From Chromatium weissei (lineage in GTDB: Bacteria > Pseudomonadota > Gammaproteobacteria > Chromatiales > Chromatiaceae), in contig NZ_NRRR01000001.1 in the NCBI RefSeq assembly GCF_016583765.1, positions 682,001 through 746,000 of the forward strand: a stretch of 64,000 bases of DNA, in the 5' to 3' direction. Under the pieces are notes generated by a model. That model searched no databases, was not told the origin of the DNA, and was given only the letters and a program-made list of their open reading frames with translations. Positions 36,924 through 44,925 of this stretch are shown in pieces. Made by a program: the position numbers and the translations under genes. Every line of letters starts with the position of its first letter. Position 1 is the first letter of the stretch.

Positions 36924-36953
36924 AAAGGGTTAGCTGAAAAGCTAACCCTTTTT
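36924..36953 (+). terminator. Intrinsic terminator of actP
   Basis: AAAGGGTTAGCT (36924-36935), loop GAAA, AGCTAACCCTTT (36940-36951) with a T-run. A 12-bp perfect stem with a stable GNRA loop. Confidence 0.9.
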
Positions 36954-37032
36954 ATTGCCTGCCTGTTGAGTTTTTTGACAGTCCGATGATACAAATCATC
37001 CGTACAGATTGTGTTTTGAATAGTGGTTACGC

Positions 37033-37149
37033 ATGAAAACGTTGAAAAACTTTACAGTTAACGATGAATGCCGCGCTATCGATTTCAATAATCTGTACGC
37101 CGTACCAACAGTATCAACGGTTTATGTCAATTGGCATGTCCGTTGCTGA
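37033..37149 (+). CDS. Possible 38-residue small ORF
   Basis: ATG at 37033 to TGA at 37147-37149 encodes 38 residues beginning MKTLKNFTVNDECRAIDFNN; no signal peptide or membrane segment. It is followed at once by a hairpin (37161-37179). It has a TTGACA-like box (36975-36980) and a GATGAT/ATCATC inverted repeat (36985-37000) upstream but no clear Shine-Dalgarno sequence. It may be chance. It is the only gene-like feature in the ~350 bases between actP and the PEP-CTERM gene. Confidence 0.25.
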   Translation: MKTLKNFTVNDECRAIDFNNLYAVPTVSTVYVNWHVRC

Positions 37150-37160
37150 CTGTAATACAA

Positions 37161-37187
37161 GAGTCGAACTATTCGACTCCGTTTTGT
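37161..37187 (+). terminator. Hairpin before the mini PEP-CTERM gene
   Basis: GAGTCGAA (37161-37168), loop CTA, TTCGACTC (37172-37179), then CGTTTTG. It lies 44 bases before the ATG at 37223, so it ends upstream RNA or works as an attenuator. Confidence 0.5.
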
Positions 37188-37222
37188 TCTTAAATCACTC
37201 ACTCCAATTAAAGGTGAATTCC

Positions 37223-37372
37223 ATGCGTCAATTCATTTCCCTGATGTTACTTGCTGCTGCTACTGCTCCTGTATTCGCTCGTGATGGCGCAGTCCCAGAA
37301 CCGGAAAGTCTCGCTTTATTAGCCATTGGCGCGATGGCTTTTCTTGTTTCTTCTTGGAAGAATAAGAAATAA
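37223..37372 (+). CDS. Minimal PEP-CTERM sorting-signal protein
   Basis: 49 residues from the ATG at 37223 with AAGGTG seven to eight bases upstream. Residues 1-19 are a signal peptide (MRQFISLMLLAAATAPVFA). After only RDGA comes a full PEP-CTERM tail: VPEPESLALLAIGAMAFLVS then SWKNKK, that is the VPEP motif, a hydrophobic helix and a basic end. PEP-CTERM tails direct proteins to exosortase, which is thought to cut near PEP and attach or release the product at the surface. The mature part is thus about eight residues, with no cargo domain. The sugar transferase at 24605 supports an exosortase system in this genome; the exosortase itself is not seen. A hairpin terminator follows. Confidence 0.8.
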   Translation: MRQFISLMLLAAATAPVFARDGAVPEPESLALLAIGAMAFLVSSWKNKK

Positions 37373-37384
37373 GTGATGCACTTT

Positions 37385-37430
37385 AAGTCGTTCAGACGTG
37401 TTATTAACACTTAATCTGAACGGCTTTTTT
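37385..37430 (+). terminator. Terminator of the mini PEP-CTERM gene
   Basis: AAGTCGTTCAGA (37385-37396) pairs with TCTGAACGGCTT (37415-37426, one T-G pair); a small inner GTGTT/AACAC stem; then a six-T run to 37430. Confidence 0.85.
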
Positions 37431-37463
37431 ATTGTGTGTTCTTTAGAATCACAATCTTCTTAC

Positions 37464-37469
37464 TATAAT
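37464..37469 (+). promoter_or_regulatory. Possible -10 box for the adhesin gene
   Basis: A perfect TATAAT, 82 bases before the adhesin ATG. No good -35 box at 16-18 bases (CTTTAG only), so the call is tentative. A GGAG (37539-37542) stands 8 bases before the ATG. Confidence 0.35.
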
Positions 37470-37550
37470 TGGCCGTATTACTTATTTTACTTAGAATGCT
37501 GCGGCTCTAGTAACTACGGACACTTAAAACTTTAACTTGGAGTAACAGTC

Positions 37551-40500
37551 ATGTCAGCAACACCAATTAGCATAGAAGCGATTAGTTACTACCGTGCTAT
37601 AACCAACACTGATCCATATGATCCATACGGTTTGAGTAGTTATTTCGACATTAAAATCAACGATAGCAATGGTGAATTTTCTGCTTTAGGCTGGATTGAT
37701 GGTTGGTGCTTAAATGCTGACATCAACATCACCGGCAACCACACGGTTTACCAAGCAAATCTGTATTCCAGTCAAGACCCCGATTTACCTACTGGTTTGG
37801 TTTATGTTGCTACAAATCTTGACTTAGTAAATTGGATATTAAATCAAGATTTCACTGCAAATCCGAATTACAGCTACGGTGAAGTTCAATCCGCTATTTG
37901 GAATTTAATGGGTTCACCAATTTATACAACTGGCGCGGATATTGAGGGTCAAGGAACTGTTTCCGCTACAGATGTGAATACCATCTTGAGTTTAGCGGCA
38001 GCCAATGGCGAAGGATTTGTGCCGAATGCAAGTCAATACTCAACTTATATTATTGATCCTTATTTAGGAACGACGCATTATCAACCACTTATTGTGGTCA
38101 CTCGCCCTGCGAGCATTGGCAATTACGTTTGGTTAGATAATAATAAAGACGGTATTCAGAACGATGGTGAATCAGGTGTTGATGGAGTCACTGTTAATCT
38201 ATACGACGGTGCGGGCAATTTCATTAGCACGACAACCACCGGTGACGATTACAGCACGGCTGTCGTTGAACAGGGTTATTACCAATTTACCGGTCTAAAA
38301 GCTGGCAGCTATCAAGTCAAGTTCATTGCAAATGATTATGTTTTTACTGTCCAAGATGCGAATGAAAATAACAGCGATGCAATTGACAGTGATGTCGATA
38401 AAGATGGTTTGAGTCAAGTTGTGACGCTTATTGCTGGAGAATCGAATCAAACAATTGACGCGGGTCTGATTGGAAAATCACAACAGAATTCAACACCAGC
38501 CACTTTATCGGGTTATGTTTATCACGATGAAGGCAATGATGGTTTGTGGGATGGAACCACCGCAGGAATTAAAAATATCACCATTACACTGCTCGATGCT
38601 AATGGAAACCCAATTCTTGATGTCGATAACAATCCAATCACAGCCACGACAAATGCGAATGGCTTTTACGAGTTTATTGATTTAGAACCCGGAACCTATG
38701 GTGTATCTGAAAGCCAACCAAATGATTATTTAGATGGTAAAGACACGGCTGGCGAATTCGGTGGCGGTATTGCAGGCAACGATGTCATCACTGGAACTAC
38801 ATTAGAAGCAGGTCAAAATTCAACGAATAACAACTTTGGCGAAATTAAACCTGCAACCGTATCCGGTTTTGTGTATGTCGATATAAACAACGACGGCAAT
38901 AAAGACAGCGGCGAATTGAGTATTAGCGGCGTTACCATCGCTTTGACCGGTACTAATGATTTAGGTGCGGCAGTCAATTTAACAACCACCACTGCAACAG
39001 ACGGCAGCTATAGCTTTACTAATTTACGCCCTGGCACCTACACCGTTAATGAAGCCCAGCCAATTGATTATCTTGATGGTCAGGATACAGCAGGCGCTCC
39101 AGGCGGTGGCACTGCAGGCAATGATGTCATCAATACAATCGTGCTCAAATCCGGTGACAGCAGCACCAATAATAACTTTGGTGAATTGCCGAAACCGGCA
39201 CGATTGTCTGGTTATGTCTATGAAGATGCGGGCGATGACGGAATTAAAAGCGCGAGTGAAACAGCAATTGCTGGCGTGACCGTAAAGCTATTGAATGCCG
39301 CAGGCAATGAAGTTGCAACGACACTCACGAATGACAGCGGCTATTATGAATTCACCAATTTAGCTGCTGGCACTTATCACGTGGTTGAAACCCAGCCAAA
39401 TGATTATTTGGATGGAAAAGACACCGCTGGTAATAGCGCAGTTCTGAATGGCAATGATCGTATTGATGTGACGCTGGTCGCTGGTGATAACAGCCAAAAT
39501 AATAACTTCGGTGAATTGCCGAAACCGGCACGATTATCTGGTTATGTCTATGAAGATGCGGGCGATGACGGAATTAAAAGCGCGAGTGAAACAGCAATTG
39601 CTGGCGTGACCGTGAAGTTATTGAATGCTGCAGGCGATGAAGTTGCAACGACACTCACGAATGACAGCGGCTATTACGAATTCATCAATTTAGCTGCTGG
39701 CACTTATCACGTGGTTGAAACCCAGCCAAATGATTATTTGGATGGAAAAGACACCGCTGGCAATAGCGCAATCGTAAATAGCGATGATCGTATTGAGGTC
39801 ACGTTGGTCGCTGGTGATAACAGCCAAAATAATAACTTCGGTGAATTGCCGAAACCGGCACGATTGTCTGGTTATGTCTATGAAGATGCGGGCGATGACG
39901 GAATTAAAAGCGCGAGTGAAACAGCAATTGCTGGCGTGACCGTGAAGCTATTGAATGCCGCAGGTGATGAAGTTGCAACGACACTCACGAATGACAGCGG
40001 CTATTACGAATTCACCAATTTGGCTGCTGGCACTTATCATGTGGTTGAAACCCAACCAACTGATTATTTGGATGGAAAAGACACCGCTGGCAATGGCGCA
40101 GTTCTGAATGGCAATGATCGTATTGATGTGACGCTGGTCGCTGGTGATAACAGCCAAAATAATAACTTTGGTGAATTGCCGAAACCGGCACGATTGTCTG
40201 GTTATGTCTATGAAGATGCGGGCGATGACGGAATTAAAAGCGCGAGTGAAACAGCAATTGCTGGCGTGACCGTGAAGTTATTGAATGCTGCAGGCGATGA
40301 AGTTGCAACGACACTCACGAATGACAGCGGCTATTACGAATTCACCAATTTAGCTGCTGGCACTTATCACGTGGTTGAAACCCAGCCAAATGATTATTTG
40401 GATGGAAAAGACACCGCTGGTAATAGCGCAGTTCTGAATGGCAATGATCGTATTGATGTGACGCTGGTCGCTGGTGATAACAGCCAAAATAATAACTTCG

Positions 40501-42686
40501 GTGAATTGCCGAAACCTATTGCCAATGTTGGTGTAGATATTGAGAAATACGTGCGCGGCAGCACGATTGAAACAAATACTTCTTGTGGTGATAGTGAAGG
40601 TTTTTCGCCGGGTTTCTGGAAAACTCATGCTTACAGCACGGATTTGAATGATTGGGAACCGACTGGTTATAAAGCCGGTGATAGCGTTGAAGCGATTTTC
40701 GGAATTGAGTTGCGCGGTACACCAACACTGCTCGATGCTTTAAGTGCCGGTGGCGGCGGTGTGAATGCGTTATTGCGTCAATCCGTTGCGGGTTTATTGA
40801 ATGCGTCGAATGCAAACGTTGATTACAAATACAGCGCAGCTGAAGTTATTCAAATGACCAAGGCGGCAGTGACGAGTTGTAATTACACGGCAACAAAAAA
40901 TCTGTTGGAAATCGAGAATTCTAAAGAAGGCGATTTATCAAGCAGCACGTCGACGACTGGAACGACGACGGTTGAGACTGCCAATGCGGATGCCGATACC
41001 GCACCGGGTATTTCACTCGCTATCGGCGATACCGCGATTTACACCTACGAGGTGAAAAACATCGGTGATGTTGCGCTTGAAGATGTCACGGTGACGGACG
41101 ACAAAATTGCCACGCTGACTTTCGTTAGTGGCGACGCGAATGGCGATAATCGTTTGGATGTCACGGAAACTTGGGTGTACACGGCGAGCGAAGCCGTCAC
41201 TGCAACGGGATTGCGCACGAACATCGGTACGGTGGTGGCAGAAGCTGCTGGTAAAACAGTGACCGATGCTGATGCTGCGAATTACACCGTTGCCGCGCCT
41301 CCACCGCCGCCAGTCGTCAATAACGCCAGTCTCGGTGATCGCGTTTGGGTGGATAAGGATGGTGATGGCGTGCAGGACAGCGGTGAAGTCGGCATTGCGG
41401 GCGTGAAGGTCACACTGATCGGCGGCGGAGCAGACGGCAAAATCAGCACGACTGCGGACAACATCACAAAAACAGCCACGACGAATGCCACTGGTAATTA
41501 CAGCTTCACTGATTTGGCTGCGGGTGAATATCAGGTTGCATTTGATACGAGCACCGTAGGCAGCGGCTATGTTTTGACCAAACAAAACAGCGGCAGTGAT
41601 GACGCGGCGGATTCCGATGCCAATACCAGCACGGGTAAAAGCCAAATCGTCACACTGGCAGCTGGTGAAGCGAATAAGACGATTGATGCGGGCGTGTATC
41701 AAAAAGCCAGCGTGGGCGACAAAGTCTGGGACGACATGAGTCACAACAACATTCAAGACGCGACTGAACCGGGCATCGCCAATATCAAAGTCAAGCTGAC
41801 GGGCGCGGGCGTTGACGGCAGCTTCGGCACCGCCGATGACATCATTCTGAACACGACCACCAACAGCAGCGGTAACTACCTGTTTAGTAACCTTGATCCG
41901 GGCGCTTATACACTGACGTTCGACAAAACGAATGTTCAGCATTACAACTACGGTGCTTGGTACAACATGAGCAACTGGAAGTGGGCGGTGAAGGATGCAG
42001 GAACCAACGACGCGTTGGATTCCGATGTCACCGGCAACGCCATTGCTACCACGAATGTGACCGTAACTTCAGTGTTCACGCTGACTTCCGGTCAAAACGA
42101 CATGACCAAAGATGCTGGCATTACGCCGATTGTGATCGACCTGAATGGCGACGGTATTCACACCATCGCTCGCACCGATTCCGACGCAACCTTTGATCTG
42201 CTCGGCAACGGCACGCCCATCACTTCCGGCTGGCTCTCGGCGAATGACGGTTTTCTGGCAATTGATAGCAACCATAACGGCACAATCGACGGCGTTTCCG
42301 AGCTATTCGGCGGTCTGAAACAGGGCGACGGTTTCGCCAAACTCAGCAGTTTCGACAGCGACGGCAATGGTCTCGTTGATGAAGCAGATGAGAATTTTGC
42401 CAGCCTGAGTATTTGGCAGGACAGCAACGGCAATCACCTCACCGATGACGGCGAATTACTGAGTTTGGTAGCAGTGGGTGTGACTCGTTTGAACACCGAG
42501 TTTACTGAACTGCCCTTCCTCGATGCGCAAGGCAATTTACTGTTAGAGCGCAGCAGTGCCACGTTCAGCGACGGTCACACGGTTGAAATGACGGACGTTT
42601 ATTTCAATGTCTCGACTGCCGATGCCGCTGCTGCCGGAATTGAAGTCACGGGTATCGCCAATTTGATGCACGACTGTTTAAGTTGA
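37551..42686 (+). CDS. Giant SdrD-B-repeat surface adhesin
   Basis: 1711 residues, no N-terminal signal peptide. Residues ~1-185 form an N-terminal domain with GWIDGWCLNADINI (C53), LDLVNWILNQDF and YSYGEVQSAIWNLMG (Q113), resembling a thioester-type adhesin domain. Then SdrD-B/Cna-B-like beta modules begin, each with YVxxDxxxDGxxxxxExxIxGVTVxL ... GxYxFxxLxxGTYxVxExQ. Four are near-identical 110-residue copies (~545-984). Then comes an SPGFWKTHAYSTDLNDW domain (~1023), a DUF11-like module (YTYEVKNIGDVALEDVTVTD), two more SdrD-B modules, and a C-terminal acidic part with EF-hand-like Asp loops (DLNGDGIHT, DSNHNGTIDG, DSDGNGLVDEADE, DSNGNHLTDDGE). Absent signal peptide and Ca-binding C-terminus suggest type I secretion (inferred). 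No transporter is adjacent. Confidence 0.85.
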   Translation: MSATPISIEAISYYRAITNTDPYDPYGLSSYFDIKINDSNGEFSALGWIDGWCLNADINITGNHTVYQANLYSSQDPDLPTGLVYVATNLDLVNWILNQDFTANPNYSYGEVQSAIWNLMGSPIYTTGADIEGQGTVSATDVNTILSLAAANGEGFVPNASQYSTYIIDPYLGTTHYQPLIVVTRPASIGNYVWLDNNKDGIQNDGESGVDGVTVNLYDGAGNFISTTTTGDDYSTAVVEQGYYQFTGLKAGSYQVKFIANDYVFTVQDANENNSDAIDSDVDKDGLSQVVTLIAGESNQTIDAGLIGKSQQNSTPATLSGYVYHDEGNDGLWDGTTAGIKNITITLLDANGNPILDVDNNPITATTNANGFYEFIDLEPGTYGVSESQPNDYLDGKDTAGEFGGGIAGNDVITGTTLEAGQNSTNNNFGEIKPATVSGFVYVDINNDGNKDSGELSISGVTIALTGTNDLGAAVNLTTTTATDGSYSFTNLRPGTYTVNEAQPIDYLDGQDTAGAPGGGTAGNDVINTIVLKSGDSSTNNNFGELPKPARLSGYVYEDAGDDGIKSASETAIAGVTVKLLNAAGNEVATTLTNDSGYYEFTNLAAGTYHVVETQPNDYLDGKDTAGNSAVLNGNDRIDVTLVAGDNSQNNNFGELPKPARLSGYVYEDAGDDGIKSASETAIAGVTVKLLNAAGDEVATTLTNDSGYYEFINLAAGTYHVVETQPNDYLDGKDTAGNSAIVNSDDRIEVTLVAGDNSQNNNFGELPKPARLSGYVYEDAGDDGIKSASETAIAGVTVKLLNAAGDEVATTLTNDSGYYEFTNLAAGTYHVVETQPTDYLDGKDTAGNGAVLNGNDRIDVTLVAGDNSQNNNFGELPKPARLSGYVYEDAGDDGIKSASETAIAGVTVKLLNAAGDEVATTLTNDSGYYEFTNLAAGTYHVVETQPNDYLDGKDTAGNSAVLNGNDRIDVTLVAGDNSQNNNFGELPKPIANVGVDIEKYVRGSTIETNTSCGDSEGFSPGFWKTHAYSTDLNDWEPTGYKAGDSVEAIFGIELRGTPTLLDALSAGGGGVNALLRQSVAGLLNASNANVDYKYSAAEVIQMTKAAVTSCNYTATKNLLEIENSKEGDLSSSTSTTGTTTVETANADADTAPGISLAIGDTAIYTYEVKNIGDVALEDVTVTDDKIATLTFVSGDANGDNRLDVTETWVYTASEAVTATGLRTNIGTVVAEAAGKTVTDADAANYTVAAPPPPPVVNNASLGDRVWVDKDGDGVQDSGEVGIAGVKVTLIGGGADGKISTTADNITKTATTNATGNYSFTDLAAGEYQVAFDTSTVGSGYVLTKQNSGSDDAADSDANTSTGKSQIVTLAAGEANKTIDAGVYQKASVGDKVWDDMSHNNIQDATEPGIANIKVKLTGAGVDGSFGTADDIILNTTTNSSGNYLFSNLDPGAYTLTFDKTNVQHYNYGAWYNMSNWKWAVKDAGTNDALDSDVTGNAIATTNVTVTSVFTLTSGQNDMTKDAGITPIVIDLNGDGIHTIARTDSDATFDLLGNGTPITSGWLSANDGFLAIDSNHNGTIDGVSELFGGLKQGDGFAKLSSFDSDGNGLVDEADENFASLSIWQDSNGNHLTDDGELLSLVAVGVTRLNTEFTELPFLDAQGNLLLERSSATFSDGHTVEMTDVYFNVSTADAAAAGIEVTGIANLMHDCLS
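39181..40500 (+). repeat. Four tandem 330-bp repeats in the adhesin gene
   Basis: Units start at 39181, 39511, 39841 and 40171, each beginning GTGAATTGCCGAAACC and each exactly 330 bp (110 codons). They differ at only a small number of positions, for example N/D after AAG, T/I in FxNLAAG, and SAVLNGNDRIDV against SAIVNSDDRIEV in unit 2. A fifth, truncated start at 40501 leads into the next domain. Confidence 0.97.
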
Positions 42687-42699
42687 TTGTGATTTTGCT

Positions 42700-42724
42700 G
42701 CTTCAAACCGCAGTGGTTTGAAGC
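42700..42724 (+). other. First hairpin after the adhesin gene
   Basis: GCTTCAAACC (42700-42709), loop GCAGT, GGTTTGAAGC (42715-42724). Confidence 0.6.
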
Positions 42725-42734
42725 ACCGAGCATT

Positions 42735-42761
42735 AAGCGCCGTATTTGCGGCGCTTTTTTT
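42735..42761 (+). terminator. Intrinsic terminator of the adhesin gene
   Basis: AAGCGCCG (42735-42742), loop TATTTG, CGGCGCTT, with a run of T to 42761. Confidence 0.85.
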
Positions 42762-42828
42762 GTGGGCATCCGTTTAATCACACAATCACTTATTCTGATC
42801 GGCTTTTTGCACGAGCATCATTGACGCA

Positions 42829-43626
42829 ATGACACATCAACCACGTAAACGTTTTGGACAAAATTTTCTGCATGATTCCAGCGTAATCGCTCGCATTCAT
42901 GCCGCAATTGCCGCGCAACCCGACGAGCGACTCGTAGAAATCGGTCCCGGTCGCGGTGCAATCACCGCCGGTTTATTGGCAGCAGCCGGTGCGCTCGATG
43001 TCATTGAATTGGATCGTGATTTAATTGAACCGCTGCGCCAGCAATTTGGTAATAACGCTGCATTGCGCATTCACAATCGCGATGCACTGCAATTTGATTT
43101 GCACACGCTGATTCATACTGGTGAACGGCTGCGCGTGATCGGCAATTTGCCATACAACATTTCAACACCGTTGCTATTTCACTTTTTGAATCAGGCGAAT
43201 TGCATTACCGATTTGCATTTGATGCTGCAAAAAGAAGTCGTTGATCGCATCGTTGCCGCGCCGGGCAATAAGGTTTACGGACGGTTATCCGTGATGGTGC
43301 AAAGCCGTTGTCACGCGAGCTGTTTATTTCGCATTGGCGCTGGCGCATTCACACCCGCGCCAAAAGTAGAATCCGCGTTTTTACGATTGCGTCCGCTCGA
43401 TCCATTGCCATATCCAATTGATAATTCAGAACTTCATTTTCGTTTGGTTGCCGCTGCATTTGGACAACGACGTAAAACATTGCGCAATAGCCTTTCTGAA
43501 TTTGTGACTCCGGCGCACTTTGCAGCAACGGAAATTGATCCCAAATTGCGTGCAGAAAACCTTGATGTGAAAAGCTATGCGCGATTGGCAAATGCAGTGA
43601 ATGCAAGCATTAAAGTCAATCAGTGA
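42829..43626 (+). CDS. rsmA: 16S rRNA adenine-1518/1519 dimethyltransferase
   Basis: 265 residues; methylates A1518 and A1519 near the 3' end of 16S rRNA (KsgA). Motifs: RKRFGQNFLHDSSVIARI (residues 6-23), VEIGPGRGAITAGLL (SAM motif I, ~37-51), VIELDRDLIEPL, NRDALQFD, GNLPYNISTPLLFHFL (motif IV, NLPY, ~105-120), and the C-terminal PAPKVESAFLRLRP and AAFGQRRKTLRNSL. No pdxA or surA next to it as in many relatives. Confidence 0.96.
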   Translation: MTHQPRKRFGQNFLHDSSVIARIHAAIAAQPDERLVEIGPGRGAITAGLLAAAGALDVIELDRDLIEPLRQQFGNNAALRIHNRDALQFDLHTLIHTGERLRVIGNLPYNISTPLLFHFLNQANCITDLHLMLQKEVVDRIVAAPGNKVYGRLSVMVQSRCHASCLFRIGAGAFTPAPKVESAFLRLRPLDPLPYPIDNSELHFRLVAAAFGQRRKTLRNSLSEFVTPAHFAATEIDPKLRAENLDVKSYARLANAVNASIKVNQ

Positions 43627-43712
43627 CACTGCTTGTGCTTTTCATTAGGATCACCTGACAACCTTATGAATTCTGCCTCAATCCGGCAGCACTTTTTTCG
43701 AGAAATCAAACA

Positions 43713-44042
43713 ATGCTTCAAAAAATCAAACGCTTTTTCACTTCGTTATTACCCATTGATCCGCAGCGACGTGGCGACTGCAATCGCTGCGGCGACTGCT
43801 GCAAATTGCCGTATCCCTGTCCGTTTTTGCGCTTCGACGATGCAGGTTTGAGCAGTTGCGCGGTGTATTACTTTCGCCCGCCGAGCTGCCGCAAATATCC
43901 TCGCGTCTCTGCTGAGAATTTGACCCCGCAAACCTGCGGGTTCTTTTTCTTGCCGCCGGAACAAATCGGTTATCGCCCATCACCGCATTTTGAGCCAGCG
44001 CCAATCGCCACACGCACATTGGCAACGGAAGAATCGCACTAA
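43713..44042 (+). CDS. YkgJ-type cysteine cluster protein
   Basis: 109 residues. Cys pattern GDCNRCGDCCKLPYPCPFL (residues ~22-40), SCAVYYFRPPSCRKYP (~48-63) and QTCGF (~73), the zinc/iron chelating YkgJ (UPF0153) signature. The family is thought to bind a metal; biochemical role is not settled. It begins 87 bases after rsmA and ends in front of a long palindrome shared with the convergent HAD gene. Confidence 0.75.
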   Translation: MLQKIKRFFTSLLPIDPQRRGDCNRCGDCCKLPYPCPFLRFDDAGLSSCAVYYFRPPSCRKYPRVSAENLTPQTCGFFFLPPEQIGYRPSPHFEPAPIATRTLATEESH

Positions 44043-44095
44043 CAACAACGCGCTGCGATAACCGTCATCATCACGGTCGTCGCAGCGCGTTGTTG
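44043..44095. repeat. Long palindrome between convergent genes
   Basis: CAACAACGCGCTGCGA (44043-44058) pairs perfectly with TCGCAGCGCGTTGTTG (44080-44095), and an inner ACCGT/ACGGT (44061-44065, 44073-44077) extends it. No T-run on either side. Possibly a two-way terminator or a REP-like element. Confidence 0.7.
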
Positions 44096-44109
44096 AAATA
44101 ACTGCTTGA

Positions 44110-44889
44110 TTATTTAACTGAATATGCGGCGCGATGCACCTGATTCAGCACCGCCAAATTAACGCAAGATTCTTCACCTAACGTACCACGTCGCACGCGA
44201 ACAACCTGCTTCGGCTCGCCCAATTGATCGACCACCAACGGCACGGCATCAAATTCTTGTGCAGCGGTGTAATCGTTGAGCGTCACCACCACCGCCTTGA
44301 TGCCAGCCGCGAGCGCCGCCCGCGCTCCGTTGTCAGAATCTTCAACCGCGACGCAGTCTTCCGCCCGCAGTCCCAATTCAGCCAGCGCCAGCGTGAAAAT
44401 ATCCGGCGCGGGCTTTTTCGCTGGCACGACATCGCCCGCCGCAATCACATCAAACCAGTCGCGCAGTCCGGCAATGCCGCAGTGATCGAGCAATTCAGCG
44501 ACATTTTCCTGCGTGGTGGTGGTCGCAATCGCCAGCCGAATTCCCGCTGCTCGTGCCTCGCGCAGCAGCCGCGCCACGCCAGAACGCAGCGGAATTGCGC
44601 CGGTTTGCAACAAGTTAACGTAATGGCGGGTTTTGGCGCGATGCAGCGCGGCGATCAATTCCATTTCATTCGCTACCGAATCCAAACGGATGGCGTCGCA
44701 GTCCATGAAATACCGAATCCGCTCCTTGCCGCCGGTGACGGTCAACAGCTCGCCGTACCGCGCCACGTCCCAATGCCAATCCAACTGCGCCTCGGCAAAC
44801 GCAGCGTTGAACGCGGGGCGATGCCCGTCGCGCTCGGTGTCGGCAAGCGTTCCATCCACGTCAAAAATAATGGCTTTGAATCCAAACAT
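44110..44889 (-). CDS. HAD phosphatase, CbbY/phosphoglycolate-phosphatase-like
   Basis: 259 residues, HAD subfamily IA. Motif I IIFDVDGTLADTERDGHRPAF (residues 8-28) with nucleophile D10 and acid D12; cap domain ~20-100; motif II AIATTTTQENV; motif III lysine in DVVPAKKPAPDIFTLAL; motif IV EDSDNGARAALAAG. The DTERDGHRPAFNxAFxE start is that of CbbY proteins, which dephosphorylate sugar bisphosphates such as xylulose-1,5-bisphosphate in Calvin-cycle organisms. No Calvin genes are in the window, so the substrate remains open. Encoded after ettA on the same strand. Confidence 0.83.
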   Translation of the reverse strand: MFGFKAIIFDVDGTLADTERDGHRPAFNAAFAEAQLDWHWDVARYGELLTVTGGKERIRYFMDCDAIRLDSVANEMELIAALHRAKTRHYVNLLQTGAIPLRSGVARLLREARAAGIRLAIATTTTQENVAELLDHCGIAGLRDWFDVIAAGDVVPAKKPAPDIFTLALAELGLRAEDCVAVEDSDNGARAALAAGIKAVVVTLNDYTAAQEFDAVPLVVDQLGEPKQVVRVRRGTLGEESCVNLAVLNQVHRAAYSVK

Positions 44890-44925
44890 CGCTGGCGCTC
44901 CTCAAATGGTCGGCAATGGCATCAA

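Noticed and set aside
39181-40500. Possible CRISPR-like or satellite array
   Set aside because: The repeats are 330 bp, in frame, and part of one open reading frame coding for SdrD-B modules.
41013-41942. Open frame of 309 codons opposite the adhesin
   Set aside because: It mirrors the Asp/Gly/Thr-rich repeats; no motif or ribosome-binding site supports it.
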